Source of the DNA: Ignavibacteria bacterium
Lineage (GTDB): Bacteria > Bacteroidota > Ignavibacteria > Ignavibacteriales > SURF-24
Length of the DNA stretch: 64,000 nucleotides
Assembly (NCBI GenBank): GCA_025612245.1
Contig: JAAXKQ010000004.1
Span: 248,001-312,000 of the forward strand
Direction: 5' to 3'
In this document: positions 35,646 to 45,589 of the stretch, piece after piece
Layout of the letters: every line of letters starts with the position of its first letter
Numbering within the stretch: position 1 is the stretch's first letter
Notes under the pieces: model-generated
The model's input: the letters and a program-made list of their open reading frames with translations, nothing else
The model's database searches: none
What the model was told of the DNA's origin: nothing
Position numbers and translations under genes: made by a program

Positions 35646-36785
35646 TTGAAAAGAGTGGTATTGTTTCTTTTTTTCATTTTATTTTCGGGGCAGGTCTTTT
35701 CACAGAACAGGGATTTTGATTCCCGTGTTATGAAAGGCATCCGGTTGATTTATGACATTAAGTTCGACGAAGCCGACAGAATCTTTAAGTCGGTCATGGC
35801 CGATTACCCCAAGCAGCCCGCCGGAAGGTTTTTCCTTGCCATGATCGACTGGTGGAGAATTCTCCTGGACCTTGATAATGAAAGCTACGACGACCTTTAT
35901 TTTGCGAAGCTGGAAGACGTAATTTACCAGTGCGACCAGATACTCGACAAGGATCCGGGCAATGTGGATGCCCTTTTTTTCAAAGGGGGAGCAATAGGCT
36001 TCAGGGGGCGGCTCAGGGCCATGAGAGAAAGCTGGATTAAGGCTGCCGACGACGGACGGGAGGCTCTTCCGATTGTAAACCATGCCTATAAAATAAATCC
36101 CAATAACGTGGACGTTCAGCTGGGCTTTGGAATTTACGACTATTATGCCGCGGTCATTCCGGCAAAGTATCCGATGGTAAAGCCGCTTATGATGTTCTTT
36201 CCTTCAGGCGATAAGGAAAAAGGGCTTAAGGAACTGACAAACGTGGCAATGAACGGAAAGTATGCCAGAACGGAATCCAGGTATTTTCTCATGCAGCTAT
36301 ACTACCAGTTTGAGGAGAACTACCAGAAAGCCGAGGAATTTGCGCGCATGCTGACATCTGAATACCCCGATAATCCTCTTTTTGAAAGATACTTGGGGCG
36401 GATTAACATAAGGAGAGGCAGCCTTTTTGTAGCCGACAGCGTCTTTAACGACGTATATATGAAGGTACAGAAGAAATTCCCGGGCTATAATAATCAGTCC
36501 AAAAGGGAAGCTGCTTACTATTTGGGTTATTACAGGAAGAACATGGGGCAGACTGATCAGGCAATTGCATATTTCCAGGAGTGTGAAAATGTTTCAAGGA
36601 AACTTGACAAGGATGAAGCCTCGGGATTTCTGGTCAACACGCTCCTGTACCTTGGAAACCTGTATGACGTAAAAGGAGACAGAAACAGGGCGCTTCAGTA
36701 CTATAATCAGGTGCTGGATGCAAAGGAATTCGGGCAGTCGCATAAGCTTGCCGAGCAGTATCTGCAAAGTCCGTACAGGAGATAA
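35646..36785 (+). CDS. Exported tetratricopeptide-repeat protein
   Basis: 379 residues with a TTG start at 35646, supported by GGAG five bases upstream and by the signal peptide it opens (KRVVLFLFFILFSGQVFSQ). The mature protein is helical with TPR-type pairs, for example IKFDEADRIFKSVMADYP, NYQKAEEFARMLTSEYPDNP and QTDQAIAYFQECENV. It is probably a periplasmic scaffold; the partner is unknown. Isolated gene with no cotranscribed neighbour. Confidence 0.82.
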   Translation: MKRVVLFLFFILFSGQVFSQNRDFDSRVMKGIRLIYDIKFDEADRIFKSVMADYPKQPAGRFFLAMIDWWRILLDLDNESYDDLYFAKLEDVIYQCDQILDKDPGNVDALFFKGGAIGFRGRLRAMRESWIKAADDGREALPIVNHAYKINPNNVDVQLGFGIYDYYAAVIPAKYPMVKPLMMFFPSGDKEKGLKELTNVAMNGKYARTESRYFLMQLYYQFEENYQKAEEFARMLTSEYPDNPLFERYLGRINIRRGSLFVADSVFNDVYMKVQKKFPGYNNQSKREAAYYLGYYRKNMGQTDQAIAYFQECENVSRKLDKDEASGFLVNTLLYLGNLYDVKGDRNRALQYYNQVLDAKEFGQSHKLAEQYLQSPYRR

Positions 36786-37037
36786 TAATTGAAATTTCCT
36801 GAAGAAAGCAAAGGCTTTTAATACTTCAGGTTGATGTAAAATAAGTACAAACTTAATTTTTAACTTCTTTTTTGGGGGGAGTTACATGAAAATAATTTAA
36901 AGCGGACCTGACTATATGACGATGAACGATACTTGCTTTTATTTATTTTTCTTATTAGGTTGAACATGCGAAAGTCGATTTGAGGAAAATATGAAATAGT
37001 TGTACCCTTTTAATTTAGTAGTTATCAGGGAGTATAT
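36786..37037. other. AT-rich intergenic stretch (252 bp)
   Basis: Left end of an AT-rich accessory-looking segment. It contains only minimal open frames (for example a 4-codon frame after a GGGGGGAG run near 36870) and no recognised element. Confidence 0.4.
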
Positions 37038-37244
37038 ATGCAAATAAATATTTCCTTATCTTTTTCCTGGTTCATTTGGGGAAAGTATTCAACTATCCTC
37101 ACTTATCTCATTATATTATTTTTCACCTCGTTTTACCTGTCTGTTGGCGCACAGTGTAATTTCACGAAGAACAATTCAAATTACGTACCTGATACTCTGA
37201 TAATTGCGATGAAAAAAACAATAAAGTATGTTTGTTTCTGTTAA
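37038..37244 (+). CDS. Short secreted ORF, possibly a truncated remnant
   Basis: 68 residues with GGGAG seven bases before the ATG. Residues 1-38 look like a long signal peptide ending SVGAQ. The next 30 residues, CNFTKNNSNYVPDTLIIAMK, recall the start of secreted proteases (compare the common YVPGELIVKFK opening), after which the frame stops. It is either a small exported peptide or the 5' remnant of a larger secreted protein. Low certainty. Confidence 0.35.
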   Translation: MQINISLSFSWFIWGKYSTILTYLIILFFTSFYLSVGAQCNFTKNNSNYVPDTLIIAMKKTIKYVCFC

Positions 37245-37734
37245 ATTTTGGAATGCTGAATACAATGGATATTCAAATCCCAGGATGAAAGAATTCGGGA
37301 AATAAAAGGTTCCTAAAGAACGTGTGAAGCAAGATTTTCTGCAAATGTAAAGCTTACTTTCTGCAGCACACGTAAAAGAGTTATTTTGCGCGGAAAATAT
37401 TCCCCGAAAACATAATTTATGTAAGAGCTTCCGGCACTTGGGACCTGGCAGATAGGATTAAGTAGCTAGTCTGGTGGATAGTTATGAATTGCCGGGACAA
37501 GCGTAATAAAACGATAATACTGCATAAGAATTGAAGTCCTTACGAGGCAATTCTGAAATGGTTCTTGTTATAAGTTTTCGGTTTTTAAGCTGATGTAAAT
37601 TCATGAGACTTGTCGAATAGCAGATAAAAATGATAACATGAAGGTCCTAGTTTTCCATTAATATTTAAAAACTTGCCTGACTTTTCATGTTTATCCGACT
37701 TTGTGAATACATTCATCAACAAACATAGAATAAC
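37245..37734. other. 490-bp AT-rich region without gene
   Basis: No reading frame longer than about 40 codons and no recognised RNA. If the preceding ORF is a remnant, this could be its decayed remainder. The promoter of the LamG/AAA+ gene pair must lie here or within about 150 bases of 37735. Confidence 0.4.
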
Positions 37735-39336
37735 ATGAACACCAAGACCATGGCACTGTTAGTGCTTTCAGTAGTATTGCTATCCTTTCTGAATATCAAT
37801 GCCCAGGATCAGCTGAAAACAAAACTCATACTTCATTACGAGTTTGAAGGCGCAATAAAAGATTTAGCCGGAAAGAATTCCAGACTGAAAATCAACAGCG
37901 ACTCAAAGATGCAATTATTTGCGTGGGTTCAGGGCCGCGATGGTAAACCAAATTCCGCACTTTTCTTCAGAGGGAATTCTGATGGCCTAAAGCCGGGGCT
38001 CAACATTTCTCCTTCCTCCATGCCTGAATTTACTTTCACCGCCTGGGTCCTGGGGAGGCCTTCAGGTTTCCTGTTGGGAACCACATTGCCACAGAATGAA
38101 GCCTCTAAAATAACCTCAAGGAGTTTGTACTTCGACGGCAAAAGAGTCAGCGCCGGCTATATGGCATATAGTAAAAGGGATAAGCTGATATACGCCAGTT
38201 ACCTGAACAGTTCAAATTTGCCGGATGACAAGTGGAACTTTGTTGCGCTTTCAGTAAGTGCCAAAGATTCAACCATGAGGCTTTATGCCGACGGCGAGTA
38301 TTATGAAGTCAGAAGCAATGATAAACCCGTAAAAGTTTTCTTTACAAATAAAGGCGGGCAACTTATTATCGGCAACTCGAATAAACAGGCTTCTCCCTCA
38401 AAATTTTCGGGAAGGGTTGGTGAGATCAGGATTTTCAATAAAGCTCTCAGTCCGCAAGAACTCAGTTCAATCAGCGGCATAGACTTTAAAGACGCGTGGG
38501 TCAGAATAGCCAGAAATGATTTCATTGAGCGCATGCTGATTCTTGCGCTGATTCTTTTCTATGTGTTTTCGGCAATTTTCATGATAATAATATTTTTCAG
38601 AGAGAAAAAATACAAGGATGTTACAGAACAGGAGTTTGCCGGTTTCGTGGCGGATAGCAAAACCGCACCGGATTGTTCAGCAACAAATGAGCTTGCAAAA
38701 AAATATCTGGATGATGCTTTTAGCATGTGGACTCCGAGGAAGCAGACAGCAGAGGATGAATACCGCAGCCCAACGAAAAGAAAACAGTTTAAGGCTACAT
38801 TTGAAGCTCTTAAGAAAGCCAGAGGACTTAAACCATCAGAAAAGCACATTATAGAAAGGATGAATGAACTGGGTGCAGTATACAATAACCTTAGCAAACG
38901 AAAATTTTACGGCAATAAAGTATTAATTGGTGCCGCACTCATTTTGCCGATTGTATTTCTTATAATCGAGTGGAATAATATGATCCAGACAAATATCAAC
39001 GGTTTAATAGTTATGCTTCTTCCAACCTTCGCCTATGTTCTTGCCAATTTTGCGCCCACCTATGTTGTTGCAAACAGAACCGGCAAGGTCAACAGGCTCT
39101 TCGGCGGAATTTTCGCGGCAGTTTTGGGCGCAGGGTCCACTGTGCTGGCGACTGAATACTATAATGAAATAACATGGAGCAATGGCTCCAAAACCGTTGA
39201 ATATGACACATCTTCCAATTTTCTCTCGCTTGTTTTCGGGATCATTATACTTATAGCAGCTCTAATTCTTTCAATGTTCCTTGTAGGACTTTCAGCCATT
39301 ATTTCATTTTTCAGGAATTATGTTTTTTATGTCTGA
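37735..39336 (+). CDS. LamG-like domain protein with five membrane helices
   Basis: 533 residues. Signal peptide 1-23. Residues 30-245 look like a concanavalin/laminin-G sandwich (LILHYEFEGAIKDLAGKNS, PEFTFTAWVLGR, DDKWNFVALSVSAKDSTMRL, GRVGEIRIFNKALSPQEL). Membrane helix 268-288 leads to a cytoplasmic stretch of about 105 residues (289-395, helical and charged), then four more membrane helices (about 396-413, 422-445, 455-472, 494-526). The sandwich would be periplasmic. It lies 59 bases before a double AAA+ ATPase gene. The pair looks like one functional unit: a sensor or anchor in the membrane with a soluble remodelling motor. The combination is not one I know. Confidence 0.75.
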   Translation: MNTKTMALLVLSVVLLSFLNINAQDQLKTKLILHYEFEGAIKDLAGKNSRLKINSDSKMQLFAWVQGRDGKPNSALFFRGNSDGLKPGLNISPSSMPEFTFTAWVLGRPSGFLLGTTLPQNEASKITSRSLYFDGKRVSAGYMAYSKRDKLIYASYLNSSNLPDDKWNFVALSVSAKDSTMRLYADGEYYEVRSNDKPVKVFFTNKGGQLIIGNSNKQASPSKFSGRVGEIRIFNKALSPQELSSISGIDFKDAWVRIARNDFIERMLILALILFYVFSAIFMIIIFFREKKYKDVTEQEFAGFVADSKTAPDCSATNELAKKYLDDAFSMWTPRKQTAEDEYRSPTKRKQFKATFEALKKARGLKPSEKHIIERMNELGAVYNNLSKRKFYGNKVLIGAALILPIVFLIIEWNNMIQTNINGLIVMLLPTFAYVLANFAPTYVVANRTGKVNRLFGGIFAAVLGAGSTVLATEYYNEITWSNGSKTVEYDTSSNFLSLVFGIIILIAALILSMFLVGLSAIISFFRNYVFYV

Positions 39337-39395
39337 AGAACGGTGCAGCCGATCAGGCAATGTAAATAAAGGAAGGAAAATTCAAAGAGAATGAA

Positions 39396-42020
39396 ATGTT
39401 TTTATTTGGGAAATTAAGCAAACAAGGCCAGCAAAACTTTGACCTGGGGAATATATATTTAGGAAGGGAAGACTATGAAAACGCTCTTAAATATCTAAAT
39501 CAGGCATTAATTACCGATCCTGAAAGTCAGCAGGTTCAGGAGGCAATCAAAGAAATAAAAGACAAAATTAAGAGTCAGCGCAGGGCAATAGATACCAGTA
39601 AGAAAATGATACTGTACACGGCAAATAACATCAATGCGGATTTGCTGAACTGGTATTATGACAACAATTATATTATTGTCAGTGTCGGATTCGGCAAAGG
39701 CAGTTGGGCAGTTTGTTTTTTGCGGAATACCGAATCGGTAAAACAGAGAGTGTATATATATCCCCAAATCCCTGAAAAACAAATTGAGGATGGCTGGAAT
39801 GATGGGTTTTACATCACGAATGCGTGCTACGGGCAGAATAAATGGCTGGTAGTTGCACAGAAACTTGAGGGTAAAGGCCATCAGCAATGGATATTCAGCC
39901 CTGATTTCCCGGAGGGCGAAATAGATGAGCTTTACGCAAGGGGTTCCCAGATTTCAGTATGTGAATATGGCAATGCATGGTTTATAGTATTAGATGAAAA
40001 CAGTAATCTTTCCGAGCAGGAGTATGAATTTTACGATGATTATCCAGAAGATGAATTTGAAAGGCTATGGGATGAGGGGCGCTTTGTTGACAGGCTTCTT
40101 TACGCCGATAAAAAATGGCTGATCGTCCATAGTCTCTGTGAATTGTGGAATGTGCAGGGGCTATTTAACCGGTCCAAATTTCCCTTTGCCGAGCTAGAAA
40201 AGGAGTATGAAGAAGATGCTTCATTACCTTCAAGCATGACACATGATGGTACGGAATGGAGCATCATTTTCACTTCCGCTTTGCCAGGCGAAGCGGAAGA
40301 TGAGTACATTATGGCTGAAGATGAGATTAAGAATTTTACAATTGAACAGGCCAGGAAGGAATTAGAAGAGTTGGCCGGGCTCGGGAATGTGAAGGAGAAG
40401 ATTGATAACTTAATTTCTCTGGTAAAACTTAACAGGATAAAGAAAGAGCGCGGGCTAAGCATCCCTCCCGTTTCACTGCAGATGGTCTTTACCGGCAATC
40501 CGGGTACAGGGAAAACCACAGTAGCCAGGATAATGGGTAAAATATTAAAAGCGCTTGGGATTCTAAAAAAAGGCCACATGGTAGAAGTTGACCGTTCAGC
40601 TCTGGTTGCCGAATATGTAGGGCAGACGGCAGTCAAAACGAACCAGGTGATCGATAGTGCAATGGATGGTGTACTTTTTATCGATGAAGCTTATTCTCTG
40701 TCGAAGGGGGAGAATGATTTCGGGCAAGAGGCTATAGAAATCCTGCTTAAACGCATGGAGGACAGCCGCGACAGGCTGGTGGTAATAATAGCCGGGTATA
40801 CAGATGAAATCAAAAAATTCATTCAAAGCAATCCCGGTCTCAAGTCAAGGTTTAATGAATATTTCCATTTTGAGGATTATACTGCCAGTGAATTATTGTA
40901 CATTTTCAGGAAAATGGTAATCAACGCAGGTCTCCAAACCTCCAGTGAGGCAGGGGATTTTGCAGAAAAATACTTCCAATTTCTCATTAAATCAAAAGAC
41001 AAATATTTCGGCAATGCACGGGATATACGCAATCTGCTTGAGAATCTAATAAAGATCCAATCTGCCCGGCTCTCAAAAGAAGCCGACTTAAGTGACGAAC
41101 AAATCCGCACGATAAGCAAGGAGGATTTCATAATTTCGGTTAAAGATGTATATCAGGAAGAACATGAGTTAACCATAGACGAGGTCATGCATGAACTGGA
41201 CGGATTAGTTGGACTGAAAAATATAAAGGAAGAAATCCGTTTGCTTACTGATTACATTAAAGTCGAACAATTGCGCAGACAGAAAGGATTGCCCTTAAGA
41301 CCCATTACGCTGCACAGTGTTTTCTTTGGAGCTCCCGGCACAGGCAAAACCACAGTTGCGCGGTTGCTGGGGAGAATTTTCAAGACACTGGGATTGCTAT
41401 CCAGAGGACAGGTGCAGGAAGTATCAAGAGGTGACCTTGTTGCAGAGTACGTCGGCCAGACAGCCACAAAAACCAATAAGGCTATTGATGAAGCGATTAA
41501 TGGCGTTTTATTTATTGATGAAGCATATTCGTTAAGCAATAATAAAGGGGAAAGTGATTTCGGCAAAGAGGCAATTGAAACACTCTTAAAAAGAATGGAA
41601 GACGATCGGGATAAATTCTGTGTGATAATAGCAGGTTACTCAGATAAGATAGATCAGTTTATAAATTCAAATCCCGGCTTAAAATCAAGATTTCCGAATT
41701 ATTTCCACTTCGAAAATTACACCCCGGAAGAATTACTGCAGATCATAAAAAGTTTCTTCGAAACTGAAAAATTCCAGCTGGAAACTTCAGCCGAAATGCA
41801 ATTAAAACAAGTGTTTGAATCTCAGCATCTGTCGAGAGATGGAAACTGCGGCAATGCAAGAGATGTCCGAAACTTTTTTGAAAAAATCAAACTCCAACAA
41901 GGCTCGAGAGTAAGCCGTATAGAAGATTCCACCTTAAATGATCTGACACTTATTACAAGAGCAGATGTTGAACGGGCTAGTGAACTCAACATTTCCCATC
42001 CCAAACACCGCCCGTCGTGA
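39396..42020 (+). CDS. TPR / Trp-repeat / tandem CbbX-type AAA+ ATPase
   Basis: 874 residues, cytoplasmic. A TPR hairpin at about 12-45 is followed by four or five 45-residue repeats over 80-300, each with a W-x-V/I strand pair (GKGSWAVCFLRN, QNKWLVVAQKL, GNAWFIVLDEN, KKWLIVHSL, GTEWSIIFTS). These resemble the DUF7477 type recalled from kinase-linked proteins. Two AAA+ modules of the CbbX/SpoVK (CbxX/CfqX) family follow. Module 1: Walker A GNPGTGKTT 367-375, pore loop YVGQ 407-410, Walker B D430-E431, Arg finger R485, sensor GNARD at 539. Module 2: 645-653, YVGQ near 685, D708-E709, R765, GNARD at 819. All key residues are intact in both. The start is ATG at 39396. It likely remodels a protein partner, perhaps through the membrane protein upstream. 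Confidence 0.85.
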   Translation: MFLFGKLSKQGQQNFDLGNIYLGREDYENALKYLNQALITDPESQQVQEAIKEIKDKIKSQRRAIDTSKKMILYTANNINADLLNWYYDNNYIIVSVGFGKGSWAVCFLRNTESVKQRVYIYPQIPEKQIEDGWNDGFYITNACYGQNKWLVVAQKLEGKGHQQWIFSPDFPEGEIDELYARGSQISVCEYGNAWFIVLDENSNLSEQEYEFYDDYPEDEFERLWDEGRFVDRLLYADKKWLIVHSLCELWNVQGLFNRSKFPFAELEKEYEEDASLPSSMTHDGTEWSIIFTSALPGEAEDEYIMAEDEIKNFTIEQARKELEELAGLGNVKEKIDNLISLVKLNRIKKERGLSIPPVSLQMVFTGNPGTGKTTVARIMGKILKALGILKKGHMVEVDRSALVAEYVGQTAVKTNQVIDSAMDGVLFIDEAYSLSKGENDFGQEAIEILLKRMEDSRDRLVVIIAGYTDEIKKFIQSNPGLKSRFNEYFHFEDYTASELLYIFRKMVINAGLQTSSEAGDFAEKYFQFLIKSKDKYFGNARDIRNLLENLIKIQSARLSKEADLSDEQIRTISKEDFIISVKDVYQEEHELTIDEVMHELDGLVGLKNIKEEIRLLTDYIKVEQLRRQKGLPLRPITLHSVFFGAPGTGKTTVARLLGRIFKTLGLLSRGQVQEVSRGDLVAEYVGQTATKTNKAIDEAINGVLFIDEAYSLSNNKGESDFGKEAIETLLKRMEDDRDKFCVIIAGYSDKIDQFINSNPGLKSRFPNYFHFENYTPEELLQIIKSFFETEKFQLETSAEMQLKQVFESQHLSRDGNCGNARDVRNFFEKIKLQQGSRVSRIEDSTLNDLTLITRADVERASELNISHPKHRPS

Positions 42021-42162
42021 AAAAAGAAGTCTAGACTTCACCAAGCCAGTACTATGCTCTTGGTAAGGCTTCAATATTCCTTTGGGGTTTCGTCATATGG
42101 TAATTCATCGTCCTTTTTCTCCTTTCTTGTCAATCTATTTCAGGGCGATTCATCTCTCAAAC

Positions 42163-42196
42163 AAAAAAAAGCCGCTTTTTAGGAAGCGGCTTTTTT
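42163..42196. terminator. Bidirectional terminator
   Basis: AAGCCGCTT and AAGCGGCTT form a stem flanked by A-run and T-run, working on both strands. It separates the AAA+ gene from the convergent porQ gene. Confidence 0.9.
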
Positions 42197-42205
42197 GTAA
42201 AATTT

Positions 42206-43144
42206 CTAATAGCTGAAAGTAATGCCTATGCGGTGGATCGAGTCTATGAAGCCGTAAGATGAGTATGAATAGTCGAAGTTATAACCGCTAATCAAAGCGC
42301 CCACGCCAATGTTAATGCCCGCAAGCCCTGTAGACGTATCGAGCTTCATTTCCCTGCGTTTTTCGTTGTCGTATCCAAGACGGAGCCTAAGGACACGGCT
42401 TAAGTTAAACTCGGCGCCAAGGGAAAACGCTTTCAGCTTTTCTCCGAAATCATGGTTTTCATTGAGCTTGTTGAAGCTGAGAGCAAGTGTTAAGGGGATA
42501 TGCTCCATTTTCTTTGAAATTCCGAATCTGATGTCAACCGGGAGGTCTTCCCTGTGCGTGTCGTAATAAGGTTTAAGCTGTCCGCCCAGGTTGAGCGCTG
42601 AAAATCCGAAGACCATCAGAGGTCCTGGCAAAGCGTACTGAAGTCCCAGGTCGGCAGCCATGGCTGAAGAAGAGACTTCGGCAATTGAGGAATAGATAAA
42701 CTTTACGTTAACGCCGTAGGAGAAATTAACGTCCAGGTTATTTGCATAACCAAGCAGGAAAGCCACGTCGCCTGCGCTGAACTCGCCCAGATTGTTCTTA
42801 AATTCGTCTGCGCGCGTAAAAGTGCCGTAATTTATATAATTCACGCCGAAAGCAAAGCGCCCTGCATTTTCAAAATCCTTTGATACTGCGAGTCCACCCA
42901 GGTTTATATCCAGGAAATAGTTAACGTAGGAGATTGAGACCGGAGTTTCTTTCAGGGAGTTAATTCCCGCCGGATTATAGAACATTACGTTCGGATCATC
43001 GGTGTTCGTAACAAAGCTCCCTGCCAGGGCAGCCGCCCTTGGGTTTAGGTCCAGGCGCAGAAAATCGTATGCCGACTGAGCCTGCAGTTTACATAGCAGG
43101 GGAAAAGATAAAAATATCAGCAGAAAAATCCGGTAAAACTTCAT
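42206..43144 (-). CDS. porQ: PorQ-like type IX secretion outer-membrane barrel
   Basis: 312 residues from the ATG at 43144 (AGGA five bases upstream; a TTG four codons earlier is less likely). Signal peptide ends KLQAQ. The mature start SAYDFLRLDLNPRAAALAG and the segment NYGTFTRADEFKNNLGEFSA match the PorV/PorQ (UPF0164-like) barrel family, and the length fits PorQ. In the type IX system PorQ works with PorU/PorZ/PorV to anchor cargo at the surface. The type IX sorting tail of the protein at 55735-57750 agrees with an active system. Single gene. Confidence 0.82.
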   Translation of the reverse strand: MKFYRIFLLIFLSFPLLCKLQAQSAYDFLRLDLNPRAAALAGSFVTNTDDPNVMFYNPAGINSLKETPVSISYVNYFLDINLGGLAVSKDFENAGRFAFGVNYINYGTFTRADEFKNNLGEFSAGDVAFLLGYANNLDVNFSYGVNVKFIYSSIAEVSSSAMAADLGLQYALPGPLMVFGFSALNLGGQLKPYYDTHREDLPVDIRFGISKKMEHIPLTLALSFNKLNENHDFGEKLKAFSLGAEFNLSRVLRLRLGYDNEKRREMKLDTSTGLAGINIGVGALISGYNFDYSYSSYGFIDSIHRIGITFSY

Positions 43145-43361
43145 TAATTTCCTCAAAATTGATACGGTATTTTAAGTATATTTGTAAATAATGGCAAGGC
43201 AAATGTGGAAAAGGGATGTGATTAGTTTCACAAGACGCCTTTGGAAACAAAAAAGTGTCAAAATGTGTTAAATATTCTGAAAATTAGGGTGGTATTTATT
43301 CGTACCGTTTTCACAAACTGCTTAAGTCTGATAAAGATATTTACTAAATAGAGAAGAAGAA

Positions 43362-44213
43362 ATGAATACATTAAAAACCGTGTTTTTTATGACTCTCATG
43401 ATGGTATTGTTCCTCTTTGTAGGCGGCCTTCTTGGAGGGGAAAAGGGGATCATGATAGCCTTTATATTCTCGCTTGTAATGAATTTCGGTTCATACTGGT
43501 TTTCCGACAAGATTGTACTTACGATGTACGGAGCAAAACAGGTTTCCGAAGGCGAATTTCCGGGTCTATACAGGATTGTAAGGGTTCTTTCCGAAAATGC
43601 AAAGCTCCCGATGCCGAAAGTTTACGTCATGGAAAATTCAACACCAAATGCATTTGCCACGGGACGAAACCCTGAAAATGCAGTTGTTGCCGTCACGACG
43701 GGCATTCTACAGATGTTAAACGATGAGGAGCTCGCAGGTGTAATAGGTCATGAGCTGGCGCACGTAAAGCACCGCGATATACTCATTGGCACCATAGTAG
43801 CCACGCTGGTAGGCACAATAACTTTTGTTGCGCGCATGGCAGGATGGGCCTTAATGTTCGGAGGCGGGCGCGACCGTGACCGTGACGGGGAGGGGATCGG
43901 TTCCATTTTTCTGCTGGTTTTATCCCCGATAATTGCAATGTTAATTCAGCTTGCGATATCAAGGTCCAGGGAATACCTGGCAGACGAGGGTGGTTCCGAG
44001 ATATCGGGAAAGCCTTTATCACTGGCCTCGGCATTGAACAAGCTAAACCTTTATAACGACAGGATGCCGATGTTAAATGCGCAGCCTTCCTCGGCACATC
44101 TTTTTATTGTAAGTCCTCTTTCTGGAAAGTCATTCCTGAAGGTATTTTCAACGCACCCGCCCATTGAGGAAAGGATTAAGAGGCTTCAGGCCCTGGCGGC
44201 AAGGGAAGCGTAA
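43362..44213 (+). CDS. htpX: HtpX-type membrane zinc metallopeptidase
   Basis: 283 residues. M48B peptidase for quality control of membrane proteins, complementing FtsH. Membrane helices lie at about 7-22 and 27-45, and two more at about 145-165 and 182-202. The zinc motif is HELAH (H130, E131, H134), and the third ligand Glu lies in SREYLADEGGSEISG. Ending FSTHPPIEERIKRL is the family hallmark. Length and order are normal. Single gene, divergent from porQ. Confidence 0.96.
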   Translation: MNTLKTVFFMTLMMVLFLFVGGLLGGEKGIMIAFIFSLVMNFGSYWFSDKIVLTMYGAKQVSEGEFPGLYRIVRVLSENAKLPMPKVYVMENSTPNAFATGRNPENAVVAVTTGILQMLNDEELAGVIGHELAHVKHRDILIGTIVATLVGTITFVARMAGWALMFGGGRDRDRDGEGIGSIFLLVLSPIIAMLIQLAISRSREYLADEGGSEISGKPLSLASALNKLNLYNDRMPMLNAQPSSAHLFIVSPLSGKSFLKVFSTHPPIEERIKRLQALAAREA

Positions 44214-44262
44214 TCTGCAGAAGGGGTAAGGAGCCCCCAAGGCTGTTTGTGTTGTCCCGTCG

Positions 44263-44281
44263 GGGCGGGTATTGCCCGCCC
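44263..44281. terminator. Possible hairpin between htpX and gpsA
   Basis: GGGCGGG and CCCGCCC form a 7-bp GC-rich stem with a 5-base loop, 50 bases past the htpX stop. It is followed only by CTTTCG, so it may be a weak terminator between convergent genes. Confidence 0.45.
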
Positions 44282-44367
44282 TTTCGAGATTCTATTTTCT
44301 TTGTAAAACGATGGATTAAATGCTCTTAATTCCCTGAGACTGGGCCTTTTGGGGCAGGAAAATATGG

Positions 44368-45363
44368 TTATTCCGACCTCATGTCGCGCGTCATGAGGTC
44401 AGTCGTGGCCCTGACGGGATCTTTTTCCTCAAAAAGTACCGAATAGACCTCATTTACTATCGGGGTGCAGACCTTGTGCTCTTCTGCAAGCATTTTAACC
44501 GATCGGCAGGTCTCAACTCCCTCGGCCACCATAGTCATCGATTTCAGCACCTGCTTTAGTGTCTTTCCCTCGCCGATCTTTTCCCCTACGAAACGGTTGC
44601 GGCTGTGTTTGCTCATGCAGGTTACAATTAGATCTCCCATTCCGGAAAGTCCGGCGAATGTTTCAGCCCTGGAGCCCATTGCCGTTCCAAGCCTCGAAAT
44701 TTCCGCAATTCCGCGCGTCATTATTGCGGCTTTTGTATTATCTCCGAATTTTGCGCCGTCAATAATGCCGGCACCGATGGCAATTACGTTTTTTACAGCG
44801 CCGCCGAGCTCTACGCCAAGTATGTCGGTAGATGAATAGACTCTGAAGTATGAGACAATAAAAGCGGACTGGATGCTTTTTGAAGTGGCTTCCGACTTAG
44901 AGGCCGCAACTACGGCCGTGGGAATCCGGCGGCTGACTTCCTCGGCATGGCTCGGACCCGAAAGAACGCCTATCTGCTCGTCGCTTAAAGAAGGCAATTG
45001 GTCTTTTAACATTTGCGACATCGTAAGGAGCGACTTGTTTTCAATTCCTTTGGCAACGCTGACAAGGATTGAATTTTTTATCTGTGCATAGTCCACTTTC
45101 TTAATTACGCTCCGCAGGAACTGCGAAGGCACGGCCAGAACGGTCATGTGGTTATTCTCCAGTGCATCATCCAGGTCGTGCGTAATTATGAGTTCTTCGG
45201 GAATCTTTATGCCTGGAAGGTAGAGCTTGTTTTCGCGCGTTTTATCCAGGCTTTTTGCGTACTGGCGGTCGTACTCCCACAATGAAACCTTATGCCCGTT
45301 ATAATGAAGCAGTATGGCGAGAGTTGTTCCCCAGCCGCCTGCGCCTAAAACTGAAATATTCAT
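44368..45363 (-). CDS. gpsA: Glycerol-3-phosphate dehydrogenase [NAD(P)+]
   Basis: 331 residues. Reduces dihydroxyacetone phosphate to sn-glycerol-3-phosphate, the backbone for phospholipids. N-terminal NAD(P) motif SVLGAGGWGTTLA, then VLSGPSHAEEV, the catalytic lysine region GGAVKNVIAIGAGI, and TFAGLSGMGDLIVTC. It follows plsY, which uses its product, but a terminator lies between them, so it probably has its own promoter. Confidence 0.97.
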   Translation of the reverse strand: MNISVLGAGGWGTTLAILLHYNGHKVSLWEYDRQYAKSLDKTRENKLYLPGIKIPEELIITHDLDDALENNHMTVLAVPSQFLRSVIKKVDYAQIKNSILVSVAKGIENKSLLTMSQMLKDQLPSLSDEQIGVLSGPSHAEEVSRRIPTAVVAASKSEATSKSIQSAFIVSYFRVYSSTDILGVELGGAVKNVIAIGAGIIDGAKFGDNTKAAIMTRGIAEISRLGTAMGSRAETFAGLSGMGDLIVTCMSKHSRNRFVGEKIGEGKTLKQVLKSMTMVAEGVETCRSVKMLAEEHKVCTPIVNEVYSVLFEEKDPVRATTDLMTRDMRSE

Positions 45364-45513
45364 ATTCTCTAAAAAAAATTGTGTTAATGATTCTTAATTT
45401 TGCCATAAAAGCAAAACATGACTTAAAAAAATATCCGACAGTGAAAAATATCTTTTTTAAAGGAAAATGCAAAACCTGCAAAAATAAGGTGAAAGATGCA
45501 GGAATATAAAAAA

Positions 45514-45567
45514 TAAGAGAGAAAGTCCGCCTTTATTTGCAAAGCAATGGGCGTCCATTCTCTCTTA
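45514..45567 (-). terminator. Terminator after plsY
   Basis: On the minus strand TAAGAGAGAA pairs with TTCTCTCTTA, with inner GCC/GGC pairing, and is followed by TTTTTTAT. It lies just past the plsY stop. Confidence 0.7.
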
Positions 45568-45589
45568 AAGATAAATTCCGTGCACTAAC

